Shown here in pieces: positions 9,607 to 18,625 of a stretch of 64,000 nucleotides of DNA. A program made the position numbers and the translations under genes. Origin of the DNA: Maridesulfovibrio salexigens DSM 2638 (GTDB taxonomy: Bacteria; Desulfobacterota; Desulfovibrionia; Desulfovibrionales; Desulfovibrionaceae); contig NC_012881.1 in NCBI RefSeq assembly GCF_000023445.1, positions 2,844,501 through 2,908,500 of the forward strand. The letters run 5' to 3'. The first letter of the stretch is position 1. Each line of letters starts with the position of its first letter. Below the pieces are notes generated by a model that worked only from the letters and a program-made list of their open reading frames with translations, did not search any database and was not told the origin of the DNA.

Positions 9607-9630
9607 GATATTTACACAGTAAGGTCCTTG

Positions 9631-10557
9631 CTATGCAGGTGCAGGGACAGCTTCGGGGGTAACAGGAGTGAAAACTTTTTCTTCAACTTTCCCGGCAGCG
9701 GGTTCAAGGACACGCTCTTCCAGGTAATCCACTGCGTTCTCATGAACATAACGCAGGAAAGCATTGTTCAGAGCATGACCGGAAGCATATACTTCAAAGC
9801 GGCCCTGTAAGGGAGCTTCCAGAACAGCCATATCGCCGATGAAATCGAGCATTTTATGCCTTACAAACTCATCAGCAAAGCGAAGTCCGCCGTCATTCAG
9901 GATACCGTAGTCATCAAGAACTACTGCGTTATCAAGAGAACCACCGAGAGCAAGACCGTTGGCATGCAGATATTCAACTTCTTTCAGGAAACCGAAAGTT
10001 CTGGCTTTTGCCAATTCGTCCATGAAAACATCAGGAGTAATTTCAAGAGAGAGAGTCTGTTTACCGATCTGAGGGTGCTCAAAATCAATAGTATAATCAA
10101 CAGCAAAGCCGTCATGAGGAAAGGCCCTGACGTACTTGCCGTCCTGCTCGAAATTAATGGATTTGGTCACTGCCAGCACCTTACGCGGCTTGGAAAGTTC
10201 GCGCACTCCGGCCTGACGGAGCAGATATACAAAAGGTCCGGCGCTGCCATCCATAATGGGCAGCTCGTTACCTCTTACTTCAACGTGAATGTTATCGACA
10301 CCCATACCACGAACAGCAGCGAAAAGATGTTCGACAGTGGAAACAGAATCCTGCCCGTTACCAATGGTAGTGGCAAGTCCGGTGGCTACAACCAGATTAG
10401 GATTGGGAGTGATAAAAGAGCTTCCGGAACCGGTGTGAACTGAAAAAAGAATACCGGTATCTGCTACAGCAGGCCTGAGTACGATTTCCACCTGCTTACC
10501 GCTGTGAAGGCCGATACCCTTGCATCTTACTGTATTCTGAATAGTTGTTTGTAGCAT
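9631..10557 (-). CDS. lpxC: LpxC, UDP-3-O-acyl-N-acetylglucosamine deacetylase
   Basis: Zinc amidase that performs the committed step of lipid A synthesis. The zinc ligands are visible: H77 in VEHLFAA, and H234/D238 in the HKMLD motif; H261 is the likely general acid. The N-terminus (TIQNTVRCKGIGLHSG) is classic. A short Pro/Val/Glu-rich C-terminal tail (about the last 20 residues) extends beyond the usual end. AGGAG five bases before ATG supports the start. It stands as a single gene with its own terminator. Confidence 0.97.
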   Translation of the reverse strand: MLQTTIQNTVRCKGIGLHSGKQVEIVLRPAVADTGILFSVHTGSGSSFITPNPNLVVATGLATTIGNGQDSVSTVEHLFAAVRGMGVDNIHVEVRGNELPIMDGSAGPFVYLLRQAGVRELSKPRKVLAVTKSINFEQDGKYVRAFPHDGFAVDYTIDFEHPQIGKQTLSLEITPDVFMDELAKARTFGFLKEVEYLHANGLALGGSLDNAVVLDDYGILNDGGLRFADEFVRHKMLDFIGDMAVLEAPLQGRFEVYASGHALNNAFLRYVHENAVDYLEERVLEPAAGKVEEKVFTPVTPEAVPAPA

Positions 10558-10732
10558 ATTATCTCCTGTTGCCCCTACTTACAGCAAATAATATGCCATC
10601 TCTAGCGAACATCATAAACATCTATTTTTACATTACTTTTAGGTCGTGAAAAACGTCACGATCGCTAACTAGTTGTATTTTTACAACAACACAAAACATA
10701 CATTGTGGTTTTTTTGCAAACATGCAGCAAAG

Positions 10733-11596
10733 CTATCTCTTTTTTGCCACAACGACCCGGTCATGCTCAGAAAGGTCTTTTTGAACCTCTACACAACCGG
10801 AAAACTCCGAACAGGAGTCAAAAATACTGTGAGCAACCTTACCCTGAAGATATCCGATCTCCATAAACACCGTACCACCCTGCTTAAGAGCACTAGCGAT
10901 ACGCGGAGCACTACCCTTGATATCTTCATCGCCGTCAGGACCGCTGACCAGAGCGGAAACAGGTTCAAACTCCGCAACTTCATAGCTGATCTCATCCAGT
11001 TCCGCTTCACACAGATAAGGCGGATTGGCTAAGATCAAGTCAAACTTAGCATCAGCCAGCAAAGGCTCATTAAAATCAGCCCTGACAAAAAGCACCCGCT
11101 CTGACACACCATGCAGACGAGCGTTATCCTGCGCAATCGCCAAAGCCGCAGGACTAAGATCGAGTGCAATTCCTCGAGCCTTCGGAAAGAGCTTCGCCAC
11201 AGTTACAGCCAGAATTCCAGATCCGGTGCCGAAATCAGCAAACAGGAATTCATCTTCCGTACTGAAAAGCTGCTGAACCTTCTCGACAATCTCCTCAGTC
11301 TCAGGACGCGGAATAAGCACGCCGGGACCGACCTTAAAATCAAAGCCGAAAAACTCTTTCACACCGAGAATATATGCAGCAGGTTCACCGGAAGCCCTGC
11401 GCTTTACAAGCGCATCAAATTCAGCGGCTTTTTCCGTATCCACAGAGCTTTCCAGCTCCATGATCAATTGCACTCGGTTCAGATCAAAAACCTTTTCCGC
11501 AAACAGCTGCGCAGATAAGGCAGGAGAATCAACGCCGGCATCATTGAGCTGCGCAGTCGCCCTAGCAAGAACTTCTTTTAATTTTTGATCAGCCAA
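10733..11596 (-). CDS. prmC: PrmC/HemK, release factor glutamine methyltransferase
   Basis: N5-glutamine methyltransferase that methylates the GGQ motif of release factors. The SAM-binding motif ADFGTGSGILAV and the catalytic NPPYL motif are present, after the usual helical N-terminal domain with LIPRPETEE. The start codon is TTG at 11596, with GGAG seven bases upstream. It lies just downstream of prfA, its substrate gene, but a strong terminator separates them, so prmC is read by partial read-through or its own promoter. Confidence 0.95.
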   Translation of the reverse strand: MADQKLKEVLARATAQLNDAGVDSPALSAQLFAEKVFDLNRVQLIMELESSVDTEKAAEFDALVKRRASGEPAAYILGVKEFFGFDFKVGPGVLIPRPETEEIVEKVQQLFSTEDEFLFADFGTGSGILAVTVAKLFPKARGIALDLSPAALAIAQDNARLHGVSERVLFVRADFNEPLLADAKFDLILANPPYLCEAELDEISYEVAEFEPVSALVSGPDGDEDIKGSAPRIASALKQGGTVFMEIGYLQGKVAHSIFDSCSEFSGCVEVQKDLSEHDRVVVAKKR

Positions 11597-11610
11597 ACCT
11601 TATCTCCGGA

Positions 11611-11649
11611 AAATAAAAAGAGCGGGATATTTCGAAAAATATCCCGCTC
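11611..11649 (-). terminator. Terminator between prfA and prmC
   Basis: Perfect 13-bp stem (GAGCGGGATATTT, loop CGAA, complement; 11620-11649) followed on the minus strand by TTTTTATTT. It ends only about 15 bases before the prmC start codon. Confidence 0.85.
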
Positions 11650-11669
11650 GAATATTCTATCCTAAAAAA

Positions 11670-12743
11670 CTAACCGTCCTGAGCCTGCTGCTTCAGGGCT
11701 TCAGACTGGTAATGACTGATGAGGGATTCAACGAGCTCTTGCATATCCCCTTCAATTACAGCATCCAGCTTGTACAGGGTCAGGTTGATACGGTGATCGG
11801 TCACCCTACCCTGCGGAAAGTTGTAAGTACGGATACGTTCGGAACGGTCACCGGAACCAACCTGTGCACGACGCTGCTCAGCCATTTCCGCATGCTGCTT
11901 ATCCTGTTCTGCCTGCAAAAGGCGGGAACAGAGAACCTTCATAGCCTTGGCCTTGTTCTTATGCTGGGACTTTTCGTCCTGACAGATAACAACCAGACCG
12001 GTGGGAAGGTGGGTAATGCGGATAGCGGAGTCAGTGGTGTTAACTGACTGACCGCCGGGACCGGATGCGCGGAAAACGTCGATACGCAGATCTTCATTGC
12101 GCACCTGAACGTCAACTTCCTCAGCTTCAGGCATAATTGCTACAGTAGCTGCAGAAGTGTGAATGCGGCCCTGAGTTTCGGTTGCAGGCACACGCTGAAC
12201 ACGGTGAGTGCCGGACTCGTACTTCATCATGGAGTAAATACGGCTGCCGCTGATAGCTGCGATGATTTCCTTGAAACCGCCTGTTCCGGTGGGGTTGGAG
12301 TTCATGACTTCAACTTTCCAGCCATTGGATTCAGCAAATCTGGAATACATGCGGAAAAGGTCGGCAGCAAAAAGGGCTGCTTCTTCACCACCGGTACCGG
12401 CACGGATTTCAAGAATGATGTTCTTGCCATCCATGGGGTCCTTGGGCAGCAGGAGAAGCTTGAGTTCTTCTTCCAGCTTGGGCAGACGGTCCTTGATTTC
12501 AGCAATTTCCATCTCGGCCATTTCACGGATTTCGGGATCGGAATCCTTGGCCATTTCCTTGTTATCTTCAAGGTCGGCTGAAAGCTGCTTGTACTCGCGG
12601 AATGCTGCCACAACATCACCCAGCTCAGCATGAGCCATGGTTACTTTGCGATAGCGCTCCTGATTATTATAAACTTCCGGGTCTGCAAGCTCCTGCTCCA
12701 GATCCATGAAAGAACGTTCAATATCTTCCAATTTGGCAAACAT
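11670..12743 (-). CDS. prfA: Peptide chain release factor 1
   Basis: RF1 recognises UAA and UAG and triggers peptide release. The GGQ loop is intact ([16 protein letters not shown]) and the PxT-type codon recognition tripeptide PAT sits in [10 protein letters not shown]. Length 357 is normal. The start overlaps the upstream DUF1385 stop by one base (TGATG), indicating translational coupling; GGAGG lies nine bases upstream. Confidence 0.97.
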   Translation of the reverse strand: MFAKLEDIERSFMDLEQELADPEVYNNQERYRKVTMAHAELGDVVAAFREYKQLSADLEDNKEMAKDSDPEIREMAEMEIAEIKDRLPKLEEELKLLLLPKDPMDGKNIILEIRAGTGGEEAALFAADLFRMYSRFAESNGWKVEVMNSNPTGTGGFKEIIAAISGSRIYSMMKYESGTHRVQRVPATETQGRIHTSAATVAIMPEAEEVDVQVRNEDLRIDVFRASGPGGQSVNTTDSAIRITHLPTGLVVICQDEKSQHKNKAKAMKVLCSRLLQAEQDKQHAEMAEQRRAQVGSGDRSERIRTYNFPQGRVTDHRINLTLYKLDAVIEGDMQELVESLISHYQSEALKQQAQDG

Positions 12744-13690
12744 CAGCTGTTTCCTCCATCAGCATCGGCAGCAACCGCCGTATTGAGCGCTGCGAGAGCA
12801 ACTTCAATCTGCTCTTCGTCCGGCTCACGGGTAGTCAGCAGCTGCATTCCCATCCCCGGCAGGCAGGCAGCCTTGCACAGGGCTTTGTCCTCATGCTTGG
12901 AAGACACCTTGATCATCTCATAGGCGACCGCACTAACAGGAGCCATCAGCAGCAGCTTGATACCGACTATATATAAATGTTTAAGCACAAACCCTTGCGG
13001 TGCCCAGATAGCTACGATCAGGGGGACCAGCACGGTAAAAAGCAGAATACTCACCACCAGTACGAAAAGCAGAAATGCTGTACCGCAACGGGGATGGAGT
13101 CTGCTGAATTTCTTAATATCGCAAACTTCGAGATTGCCCCCAGCTTCGTAAGCCCAGATAGCCTTGTGCTCAGCGCCGTGATATTCAAAAACGCGCTTAA
13201 TATCCGGGACAAATGAAATGGAAACAATGTAGCCTATGAACATGAGCATTTTAAAAAAACCGTCCCAGATATGGAAACTCAGGGAGTCCACATCGCCGGA
13301 AACGCCCCACCATTTCATGGCTACGGAAAAAAAGTGCGGCAACACAACAAAAAGGCCCAGTGCAGCTCCAAGAGCGATAACCATGGTCAGCACGAGATGA
13401 AAGGTGGTCAATTCACCATCTTCCTCTTCATCAAGAGCCTGAGTTGCGGAATAGTTCAAAGCTTTAACTCCGTTAACCATGGTCTCCATAAAAATAGGAA
13501 AACCGCGCAGAAAAGGTTTTTTCATAAACGCGGGTGTCATTGAGAACCAGGGACGAAGTTCAACAGTAATTTCGCCGTCAGGACGACGGACAGCGATGGC
13601 GAGGTTGTCCTTTGCGCGCATCATAACGCCTTCGATAACAGCCTGTCCGCCAACGGTTTTGGCAGCGGACATAAGAAGAGGTAATTTCAA
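12743..13690 (-). CDS. DUF1385 family membrane protein
   Basis: Polytopic membrane protein with the family opening [20 protein letters not shown], and membrane spans in the middle and C-terminal half (around [20 protein letters not shown], and the [16 protein letters not shown] region). A conserved [18 protein letters not shown] block with histidines suggests metal binding. I prefer the TTG at 13690, which has GAGGA seven bases upstream; an in-frame ATG at 13759 has no ribosome site. The biochemical role of the family is not known to me. It sits directly upstream of prfA. Confidence 0.88.
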   Translation of the reverse strand: MKLPLLMSAAKTVGGQAVIEGVMMRAKDNLAIAVRRPDGEITVELRPWFSMTPAFMKKPFLRGFPIFMETMVNGVKALNYSATQALDEEEDGELTTFHLVLTMVIALGAALGLFVVLPHFFSVAMKWWGVSGDVDSLSFHIWDGFFKMLMFIGYIVSISFVPDIKRVFEYHGAEHKAIWAYEAGGNLEVCDIKKFSRLHPRCGTAFLLFVLVVSILLFTVLVPLIVAIWAPQGFVLKHLYIVGIKLLLMAPVSAVAYEMIKVSSKHEDKALCKAACLPGMGMQLLTTREPDEEQIEVALAALNTAVAADADGGNS

Positions 13691-13864
13691 ATCCGTTTCC
13701 TCACTGATAAAGACCTCACGGCCCGTAAAAATAGTAATGTTCTCAGGTAAAATAATCATTAACAGCCGTCAAGCAAGACTGAAATTGAATATCATTACAA
13801 AAAGAACACAGCGGGGAGGGATTTGAAATGTCCCACCCGGCTACGATGCAGGACTCTAAAATGT

Positions 13865-13910
13865 TTAAAAAAAGGACATGCCTCTACCGTAAAAATACGG
13901 CAGAGGCATG
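13865..13910 (-). terminator. Terminator after rpmE
   Basis: Stem built from CATGCCTCTACCGTA and a near-complement (13877-13910), followed on the minus strand by a run of seven T. It lies 30 bases past the rpmE stop. Confidence 0.82.
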
Positions 13911-13939
13911 TTCACGCGGCAAAACCGCAGAAATATGAG

Positions 13940-14170
13940 CTAGTTGCCCTTAACTTTGCTTGCTGCGTCGAAGTTAGCAAACTTCTTCTTGAAGCGGTCA
14001 ATACGACCAGCGGTATCAACAAAACGCTGCTTACCAGTGTAGAAAGGGTGGCAGTTGGAACAAATTTCAGTGCTCACCTCTTCACCAATGGTGGAGTAGA
14101 GTTCGGACTCGTAACCGCAGTGGCAGCGTACAGTTGCCTTATGAAGTTTAGGATGGATATCTTTTTTCAT
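13940..14170 (-). CDS. rpmE: Ribosomal protein L31, zinc-binding form
   Basis: Large-subunit protein bL31. The four zinc-ligand cysteines are present (C16, C18, C37, C40), so this is the C+ form and not the zinc-independent paralogue. 76 residues, AGGAG eight bases before the ATG. It has its own terminator and stands apart from dsrC upstream. Confidence 0.97.
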   Translation of the reverse strand: MKKDIHPKLHKATVRCHCGYESELYSTIGEEVSTEICSNCHPFYTGKQRFVDTAGRIDRFKKKFANFDAASKVKGN

Positions 14171-14480
14171 GACTTTCTCCTGTCTTTGTTAACCGTGAAA
14201 ACAAGGCCGAATACACCTGCACATAATAATATGCAAGCATTATTTGCCCAGTTCCGCAATTTTTGGTGCAATAAGTTAACAGGCTCGCAAGACATACGTC
14301 AAGCGACCGGGTCGAGCAGACAACCAGATGCCTGCTGACACTTCAGCTATTTACCGGGATACTTTTAAATCCCCTTCCACTTAAATAACCGGAATGTCAC
14401 CATTCACCTACTTGTCACTACCGAACAAAAAAGGCGGGACCGCGAGGACCCCGCCTGAATATTCTGAAAGCTGTCTGGAA
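14171..14480. other. Intergenic region between dsrC and rpmE
   Basis: About 310 bases without a gene. It holds the dsrC terminator (14425-14456) and, reading on the minus strand, an AT-rich stretch around 14220-14280 that should contain the rpmE promoter; I cannot fix the -35/-10 boxes with confidence. No credible small reading frame is present. Confidence 0.6.
14425..14456 (-). terminator. Terminator after dsrC
   Basis: Stem AGGCGGG/CCCGCCT (14432-14438 with 14450-14456) followed on the minus strand by TTTTTT, 25 bases past the dsrC stop. Confidence 0.8.
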
Positions 14481-14798
14481 CTAAACGCAGCCGGTAGGCT
14501 TGGGCAGACCAGCCATCTTACAAGCTCCCTTACCGGGTCCGGAGGGGAACAGTTCGTAGATGTGCTTCAGTTTGAAACCAGTTACTTTAGAAAGGATACG
14601 CACCATGGGAGCGATACCGTTCTTCTTGTAGTAGTCCTGCAGGAAGTCGATAACTTTCTGGTGTTCTTCGTTGAGTTCTTTGATGCCTTCGGACTCTTTG
14701 CAGAAGTCAACCCACTCAGGGCACCAGTCTTCAAACTTCAGGAGGAAACCGTCTTCATCAACGTCAAAGCTTTTGCCCTGGAATTCTACGATAGCCAT
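14481..14798 (-). CDS. dsrC: DsrC, sulfur-carrier protein of dissimilatory sulfite reduction
   Basis: Small helical protein that accepts a sulfur atom from DsrAB sulfite reductase as a trisulfide and passes it to the membrane DsrMKJOP complex. Both functional cysteines of the flexible C-terminal arm are present, C93 and the penultimate C104 (GLPKPTGCV), which separates true DsrC from TusE-like relatives. The ATG at 14798 is preceded by AGGAG at seven bases and gives the usual 105 residues; the longer open frame to 14867 starts inside a leader hairpin and is rejected. It is monocistronic, with its own leader hairpin and terminator. This gene marks the organism as a sulfur-respiring bacterium. 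Confidence 0.97.
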   Translation of the reverse strand: MAIVEFQGKSFDVDEDGFLLKFEDWCPEWVDFCKESEGIKELNEEHQKVIDFLQDYYKKNGIAPMVRILSKVTGFKLKHIYELFPSGPGKGACKMAGLPKPTGCV

Positions 14799-14867
14799 AA
14801 TAATACTCCTAGGAATATTTACATTTATTACTGTAGGTTCTAACTGTGTTGAACCCGCCATATCCAA

Positions 14868-14886
14868 AAACAGCGATCCGCTGTTT
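14868..14886 (-). promoter_or_regulatory. Hairpin in the dsrC leader
   Basis: Perfect 8-bp stem AAACAGCG/CGCTGTTT with a 3-base loop, about 70 bases upstream of the dsrC start. Placed in the 5' leader it could stabilise the message or attenuate it; which one cannot be told from sequence. Confidence 0.45.
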
Positions 14887-14979
14887 CACGACTATTTTTT
14901 ACAGCTCAAAACCATAATGCGTTTTTGCTCAGACTGAAATAAGCCTTAAATCCAGTTCTTGTCAATCAAGTACGGGAAT

Positions 14980-16707
14980 TTATTTGTCGAGTAATTCCTG
15001 AAGATGCGGCTGCGCATACTCAAGAGAAGGGTCGAGTTCAAGCGCGGTACTCAGGTACTCGATGGCTTCGTCATCTTCGCCCATAAACTTATGACATAAT
15101 CCAAGGTTTGCAAGGTCTGAAGCAGACCCGCTGTCCAACGCCAGCGCCGCTTTAAAATCAACAGCAGCCAACGCATAATCTTTGGCCTTGAATTTTGCTA
15201 CACCACGCAGGTTGAAGTATTCCTTGGCCTCGTCATCAAGCTCGATAGCACGATCAAGATAAGGAATTGTTTCCGGCCAACGCTCCTCAAGAGAAAGTGC
15301 GTAAGCGGTATAAAATGCTGAAAGAGCCTTCTCTTCATCTGCGGGCTGCATATCAACCGCAATGCTGAACATATCCACTGCTCTGGAAGTATCACCACCA
15401 CGCAGTGCCAGCATACCTTCGAAGAAAGGAATAAAATACGGCTCATCATAAATATCAGAAATTACATCCAGACCGTCGCCGGCAATATCAAGAGCAACCT
15501 TTTCGGAAAGGATGCGGCCGACGAAAAGTCCGAGACTGGCATGCGGAGTACGTTCGCGGAACTGGAATCCGGGCACAAAGTTGTAGTTTGCGGGCACGCC
15601 CAGTTCAGGATGGGTGGTGTCCACTGTGTACAAGGTATAGCCCTTCTCTTCCAGCTGAGCAGCAAACTGCTTCAACTCATCATAGATGTCATCACTTTCG
15701 ACAGACGGCAGGGATTTCATCTTCACGCATTCGCCAGCACCAAGCCATCCGGTCTGCTCAATCTCGGTAAACTTAGGCAGTCCGGAAGCTTCATAAACTC
15801 TGCCGGTCTCGAAGTCCCCGGCAAGCTGCGCAACTTCAGTAAATGCACGAATTGCAGCCTTGCAGGGAGAAGCGGATGTTCCGGCGGTAAATACGATCTC
15901 ACTCATGCCCGGAAAAGTGGAAGGATCCCATGCAGTGACCGCAACCGTGGGCAGAGGCATACCAAAAGAAAAGTCATTGATGATGTACTTGATGCCGTTG
16001 TCATCAAAGCACTTGCAGAGATTGGACAGCACTGCATCTTCGCAGGAAGCCGGATCAATAACCGGAACTTCAGGGCGCTCACGATCGATCACAGCGCAAA
16101 CGTGCCGCTCTACCAGTTCACTGCCACCCTGCAATACAGACTCCTCGGGAGTATTACCAGCAGAAGAACCATTGAATTCATTAAGAATCTTAAACCAGTC
16201 CAGAGGTACATATTCCTCTTCACCGGTGTGAACGTTTAGAGCGGGATGAAAATGCCAGCGCACCAGATCAAGGATAACCCTAGCTTTACCGGGGTCCATT
16301 TCTTCGCCTACAGACTGCAGGATCTTCTCAATGGAAATAACCTTACCGGGCCAGAGCTCCTCAGCTTCACTGTAAGTCGCAAGAGTAAAATTATCGGACT
16401 TGGACCAAAAGCTGAAAAAGCTAAACCGCTCTACAAGCTCCATGAGTGCGGAAGCTTCAGCCTGAATAACAGAAGCCCCCTTACCCATCTGTTTGCGGGT
16501 AGGCATAACTTCACGGGCAGTATCACCGCATTCACTGATAAAAACAGGAATACCAAGACGTCCGGTATCGACCTTGCGGGTGCACTTGAGAACGCCGTTA
16601 CATTTCTCATCCAGCAGGGCTTTAACCCGTGATACAGTTTCTTCGGGGCTGACAGCCTTGTCCTGATCCTTGGAGTAAATTTTGGGGCAAGATTTAAGTT
16701 CCAGCAT
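14980..16707 (-). CDS. YcaO-domain protein with C-terminal TPR repeats
   Basis: YcaO enzymes use ATP to activate a peptide-backbone amide, making azolines, thioamides or related changes. The two nucleotide/Mg motifs are visible: E84 with E90-x2-E93-R94 (EASALMELVER) and E189 with E197-x2-E200-R201 (ESVLQGGSELVER). About residues 425-575 form three to four TPR repeats for protein binding. The Pro-rich C-terminal tail of azoline-forming YcaO enzymes is absent. Its ATG overlaps the stop of the upstream methyltransferase (TAATG). dsrC lies about 180 bases downstream on the same strand. E. coli YcaO also carries a TPR-like C-terminal domain and is linked to ribosomal protein S12 methylthiolation, so the substrate here could be a ribosomal or sulfur-metabolism protein (inference). 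Confidence 0.85.
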   Translation of the reverse strand: MLELKSCPKIYSKDQDKAVSPEETVSRVKALLDEKCNGVLKCTRKVDTGRLGIPVFISECGDTAREVMPTRKQMGKGASVIQAEASALMELVERFSFFSFWSKSDNFTLATYSEAEELWPGKVISIEKILQSVGEEMDPGKARVILDLVRWHFHPALNVHTGEEEYVPLDWFKILNEFNGSSAGNTPEESVLQGGSELVERHVCAVIDRERPEVPVIDPASCEDAVLSNLCKCFDDNGIKYIINDFSFGMPLPTVAVTAWDPSTFPGMSEIVFTAGTSASPCKAAIRAFTEVAQLAGDFETGRVYEASGLPKFTEIEQTGWLGAGECVKMKSLPSVESDDIYDELKQFAAQLEEKGYTLYTVDTTHPELGVPANYNFVPGFQFRERTPHASLGLFVGRILSEKVALDIAGDGLDVISDIYDEPYFIPFFEGMLALRGGDTSRAVDMFSIAVDMQPADEEKALSAFYTAYALSLEERWPETIPYLDRAIELDDEAKEYFNLRGVAKFKAKDYALAAVDFKAALALDSGSASDLANLGLCHKFMGEDDEAIEYLSTALELDPSLEYAQPHLQELLDK

Positions 16708-17426
16708 TATTTAACTCCCATCCTGACCAAAGAAACAATTGACTTTCCTTCTCCTGCATTTCCGGCAAAAGGGACTTCCTGCTTCATCAGACGATAACTA
16801 TCCTTGGTCTGTTCGAAAAATTTCTTTCCGCCGCGTTTCTTGTCCATAGCCAGCAGCACTTCAGATTCCTTGGATTCTTCAAGATGCTTGGCAATGAAAC
16901 CGGGCAGAGCTTCAGCGACATCATCACGATGCAGGATTTCACATCCGAGAATGTAATTAAACTTTTCTTCCAAATCAGTCTCAGCAAAGTCAACCTTCCG
17001 CATGCCGACTTTATCTTCAAGCTTGTTGCGGGAAACATTCAGACGCGCAAAAAGCAAAGCATCGTCATCAGTATCCGCCAGAACAACTTCATGGCCACGG
17101 CTGGCAGCAATCATGCCGCAGAGACCACCGTCAGTACCTACTTCAAGGAACTTTGCACCTTCGGCAGCCTTAAATTTGAGCGCATAAAAACCAAGCACGA
17201 GAGAAGAAGGCCAGATTTTCGCCCAAAGAGGTAAATCAATCTTCTTGCCGCCACGGGCTTTATTCACAAGCTTATCAAGGTAAGCAGGCATATCGGCAAT
17301 CTGGGCCAGTTCGAAAATCTGGTCACCAACTTTAACTTCTTCAAACTTGATCGCACCGAATTTATTACGGGCCGCTGCAAGCAGCTCATCAAATGTTGCA
17401 TCCGGCTTTAACGCTATATTTTTCAA
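16707..17426 (-). CDS. Class I SAM-dependent methyltransferase, protein-MTase-like
   Basis: Rossmann-fold methyltransferase with motif I FLEVGTDGGLCGM and motif II VVLADTDDDALLFARLNV. The N-terminal PLWAKIWPSSLVLGFY resembles the PF10294/METTL21-type protein methyltransferases (family memory). The start is TTG at 17426 with GGAGG five bases upstream. It is translationally coupled to the YcaO-TPR gene, so the two products most likely act on the same target. No metabolite-specific motif is seen. Confidence 0.82.
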   Translation of the reverse strand: MKNIALKPDATFDELLAAARNKFGAIKFEEVKVGDQIFELAQIADMPAYLDKLVNKARGGKKIDLPLWAKIWPSSLVLGFYALKFKAAEGAKFLEVGTDGGLCGMIAASRGHEVVLADTDDDALLFARLNVSRNKLEDKVGMRKVDFAETDLEEKFNYILGCEILHRDDVAEALPGFIAKHLEESKESEVLLAMDKKRGGKKFFEQTKDSYRLMKQEVPFAGNAGEGKSIVSLVRMGVK

Positions 17427-17566
17427 GGAGACCTCCTGAAGGGAATTCTATTTATTTCATCCTAACGCGGTAGGAAATTTTTCCTTATCTTTCTGAAAAT
17501 GTCAGCCACAGAGGAAGATGAATAATCATTAACCTGAAGACGGTCAACATTCGTCACAAAATGCAC

Positions 17567-17596
17567 AAAAAAAGGGTCGACCTTACTGATCGACCC
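17567..17596 (-). terminator. Terminator after tRNA-Gly(UCC)
   Basis: Stem GGGTCGA/TCGACCC with a T7 tract on the minus strand; nearly the same sequence recurs at 17695-17729. Confidence 0.8.
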
Positions 17597-17604
17597 CGAA
17601 ATTC

Positions 17605-17679
17605 TGGAGCGGGAAACGAGATTTGAACTCGCGACCTCAACCTTGGGAAGGTTGCACTCTACCGCTGAGTTATTCCCGC
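17605..17679 (-). tRNA. tRNA-Gly (anticodon UCC)
   Basis: 75-base cloverleaf with encoded CCA. The anticodon loop reads CTTCCCA (UCC). The acceptor stem GCGGGAA pairs with TTCCCGC. It differs from the five Gly(GCC) copies mainly in the anticodon arm. It is the last gene of the cluster in transcription order and decodes GGA/GGG. Confidence 0.95.
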
Positions 17680-17694
17680 TGAAAGTTTATTTGT

Positions 17695-17729
17695 AAAAAA
17701 GAAAAAGGGTCGACCTTATTGATCGACCC
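17695..17729 (-). terminator. Terminator inside the tRNA cluster
   Basis: Stem GGGTCGA/TCGACCC followed on the minus strand by an interrupted T tract. It is a near copy of the hairpin at 17567-17596, so gene plus terminator were duplicated together. Confidence 0.7.
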
Positions 17730-17737
17730 TGAAATTC

Positions 17738-17812
17738 TGGAGCGGGAAACGAGATTTGAACTCGCGACTCCAACCTTGGCAAGGTTGTACTCTACCACTG
17801 AGTTATTCCCGC
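17738..17812 (-). tRNA. tRNA-Gly (anticodon GCC), copy 1
   Basis: 75-base cloverleaf with encoded CCA, anticodon loop CTTGCCA. Appears identical to the other Gly(GCC) genes in this cluster. Confidence 0.95.
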
Positions 17813-17815
17813 TGA

Positions 17816-17890
<75 letters not shown>

Positions 17891-17899
17891 TGAAATATT

Positions 17900-17974
17900 T
17901 GGAGCGGGAAACGAGATTTGAACTCGCGACTCCAACCTTGGCAAGGTTGTACTCTACCACTGAGTTATTCCCGC
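17900..17974 (-). tRNA. tRNA-Gly (anticodon GCC), copy 2
   Basis: Same 75-base sequence as copy 1, with encoded CCA; separated from tRNA-Cys by 9 bases. Confidence 0.95.
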
Positions 17975-17995
17975 TCAGTCTTTCCATACTCTGGA

Positions 17996-18026
17996 AAGAA
18001 AACGGCCTCCCTGAGTTAGGAAGGCC
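17996..18026 (-). terminator. Terminator inside the tRNA cluster
   Basis: Stem GGCCTTCC/GGGAGGCC (one G-T pair) followed on the minus strand by GTTTTCTTT. Suggests that the upstream copies form a separate transcript or that read-through is partial. Confidence 0.65.
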
Positions 18027-18035
18027 TGAAATATC

Positions 18036-18110
18036 TGGAGCGGGAAACGAGATTTGAACTCGCGACTCCAACCTTGGCAAGGTTGTACTCTACCACTGAG
18101 TTATTCCCGC
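18036..18110 (-). tRNA. tRNA-Gly (anticodon GCC), copy 3
   Basis: Same 75-base sequence as the other Gly(GCC) copies, CCA encoded, lying just upstream of the terminator at 17996-18026. Confidence 0.95.
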
Positions 18111-18172
18111 TCAGCAAGTTTATCTTCAAGTGGCCTGAAGAAGGGACGATAAGTATCACCCAAGAAATTTAG

Positions 18173-18247
18173 TGGAGCGGGAAACGAGATTTGAACTCGC
18201 GACTCCAACCTTGGCAAGGTTGTACTCTACCACTGAGTTATTCCCGC
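18173..18247 (-). tRNA. tRNA-Gly (anticodon GCC), copy 4
   Basis: Same 75-base sequence, CCA encoded; followed by a 62-base spacer before copy 3. Confidence 0.95.
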
Positions 18248-18250
18248 TCG

Positions 18251-18325
<75 letters not shown>

Positions 18326-18333
18326 GAAATATT

Positions 18334-18408
18334 TGGAGCGGGAAACGAGATTTGAACTCGCGACTCCAACCTTGGCAAGGTTGTACTCTACCACTGAGTT
18401 ATTCCCGC
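18334..18408 (-). tRNA. tRNA-Gly (anticodon GCC), copy 5
   Basis: Same 75-base sequence, CCA encoded; first gene of the cluster, with a sigma-70 type promoter 19 to 47 bases upstream. Confidence 0.95.
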
Positions 18409-18426
18409 TCACGAAAAGCGAAGCAG

Positions 18427-18455
18427 TTTTTAACTTTCTGCGTTTAAACTGTCAA
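18427..18455 (-). promoter_or_regulatory. Sigma-70 promoter of the tRNA cluster
   Basis: On the minus strand a perfect -35 TTGACA (18450-18455), a 17-base spacer and -10-like TAAAAA (18427-18432), placed correctly ahead of the first tRNA. Confidence 0.6.
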
Positions 18456-18596
18456 CACTTTTTTAATTTTTTTTAATCTTTTTGCCTTCCTAAAATTGGA
18501 CCGCCGCAGATAAATTCATCAATTATCCTGACAGCTTTAAGCCCTGAAAGTCAAACAAAATATTTCCAAAGAACCGACGCGAATGTCGTGAAAGAG

Positions 18597-18625
18597 TGTT
18601 TAGGGCAGCTGTTTTTTTTTGTCAA
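18597..18625 (-). promoter_or_regulatory. Second upstream promoter-like element facing the tRNA cluster
   Basis: TTGACA (18620-18625), 17-base spacer and TAAACA (18597-18602) on the minus strand. Either a tandem tRNA promoter or the start of a short leader/small RNA of about 100 bases. Confidence 0.4.

Noticed and set aside
14799-14867. A longer start for dsrC
   Set aside because: It would start inside the leader hairpin, lacks a ribosome site and adds 23 residues absent from DsrC proteins.
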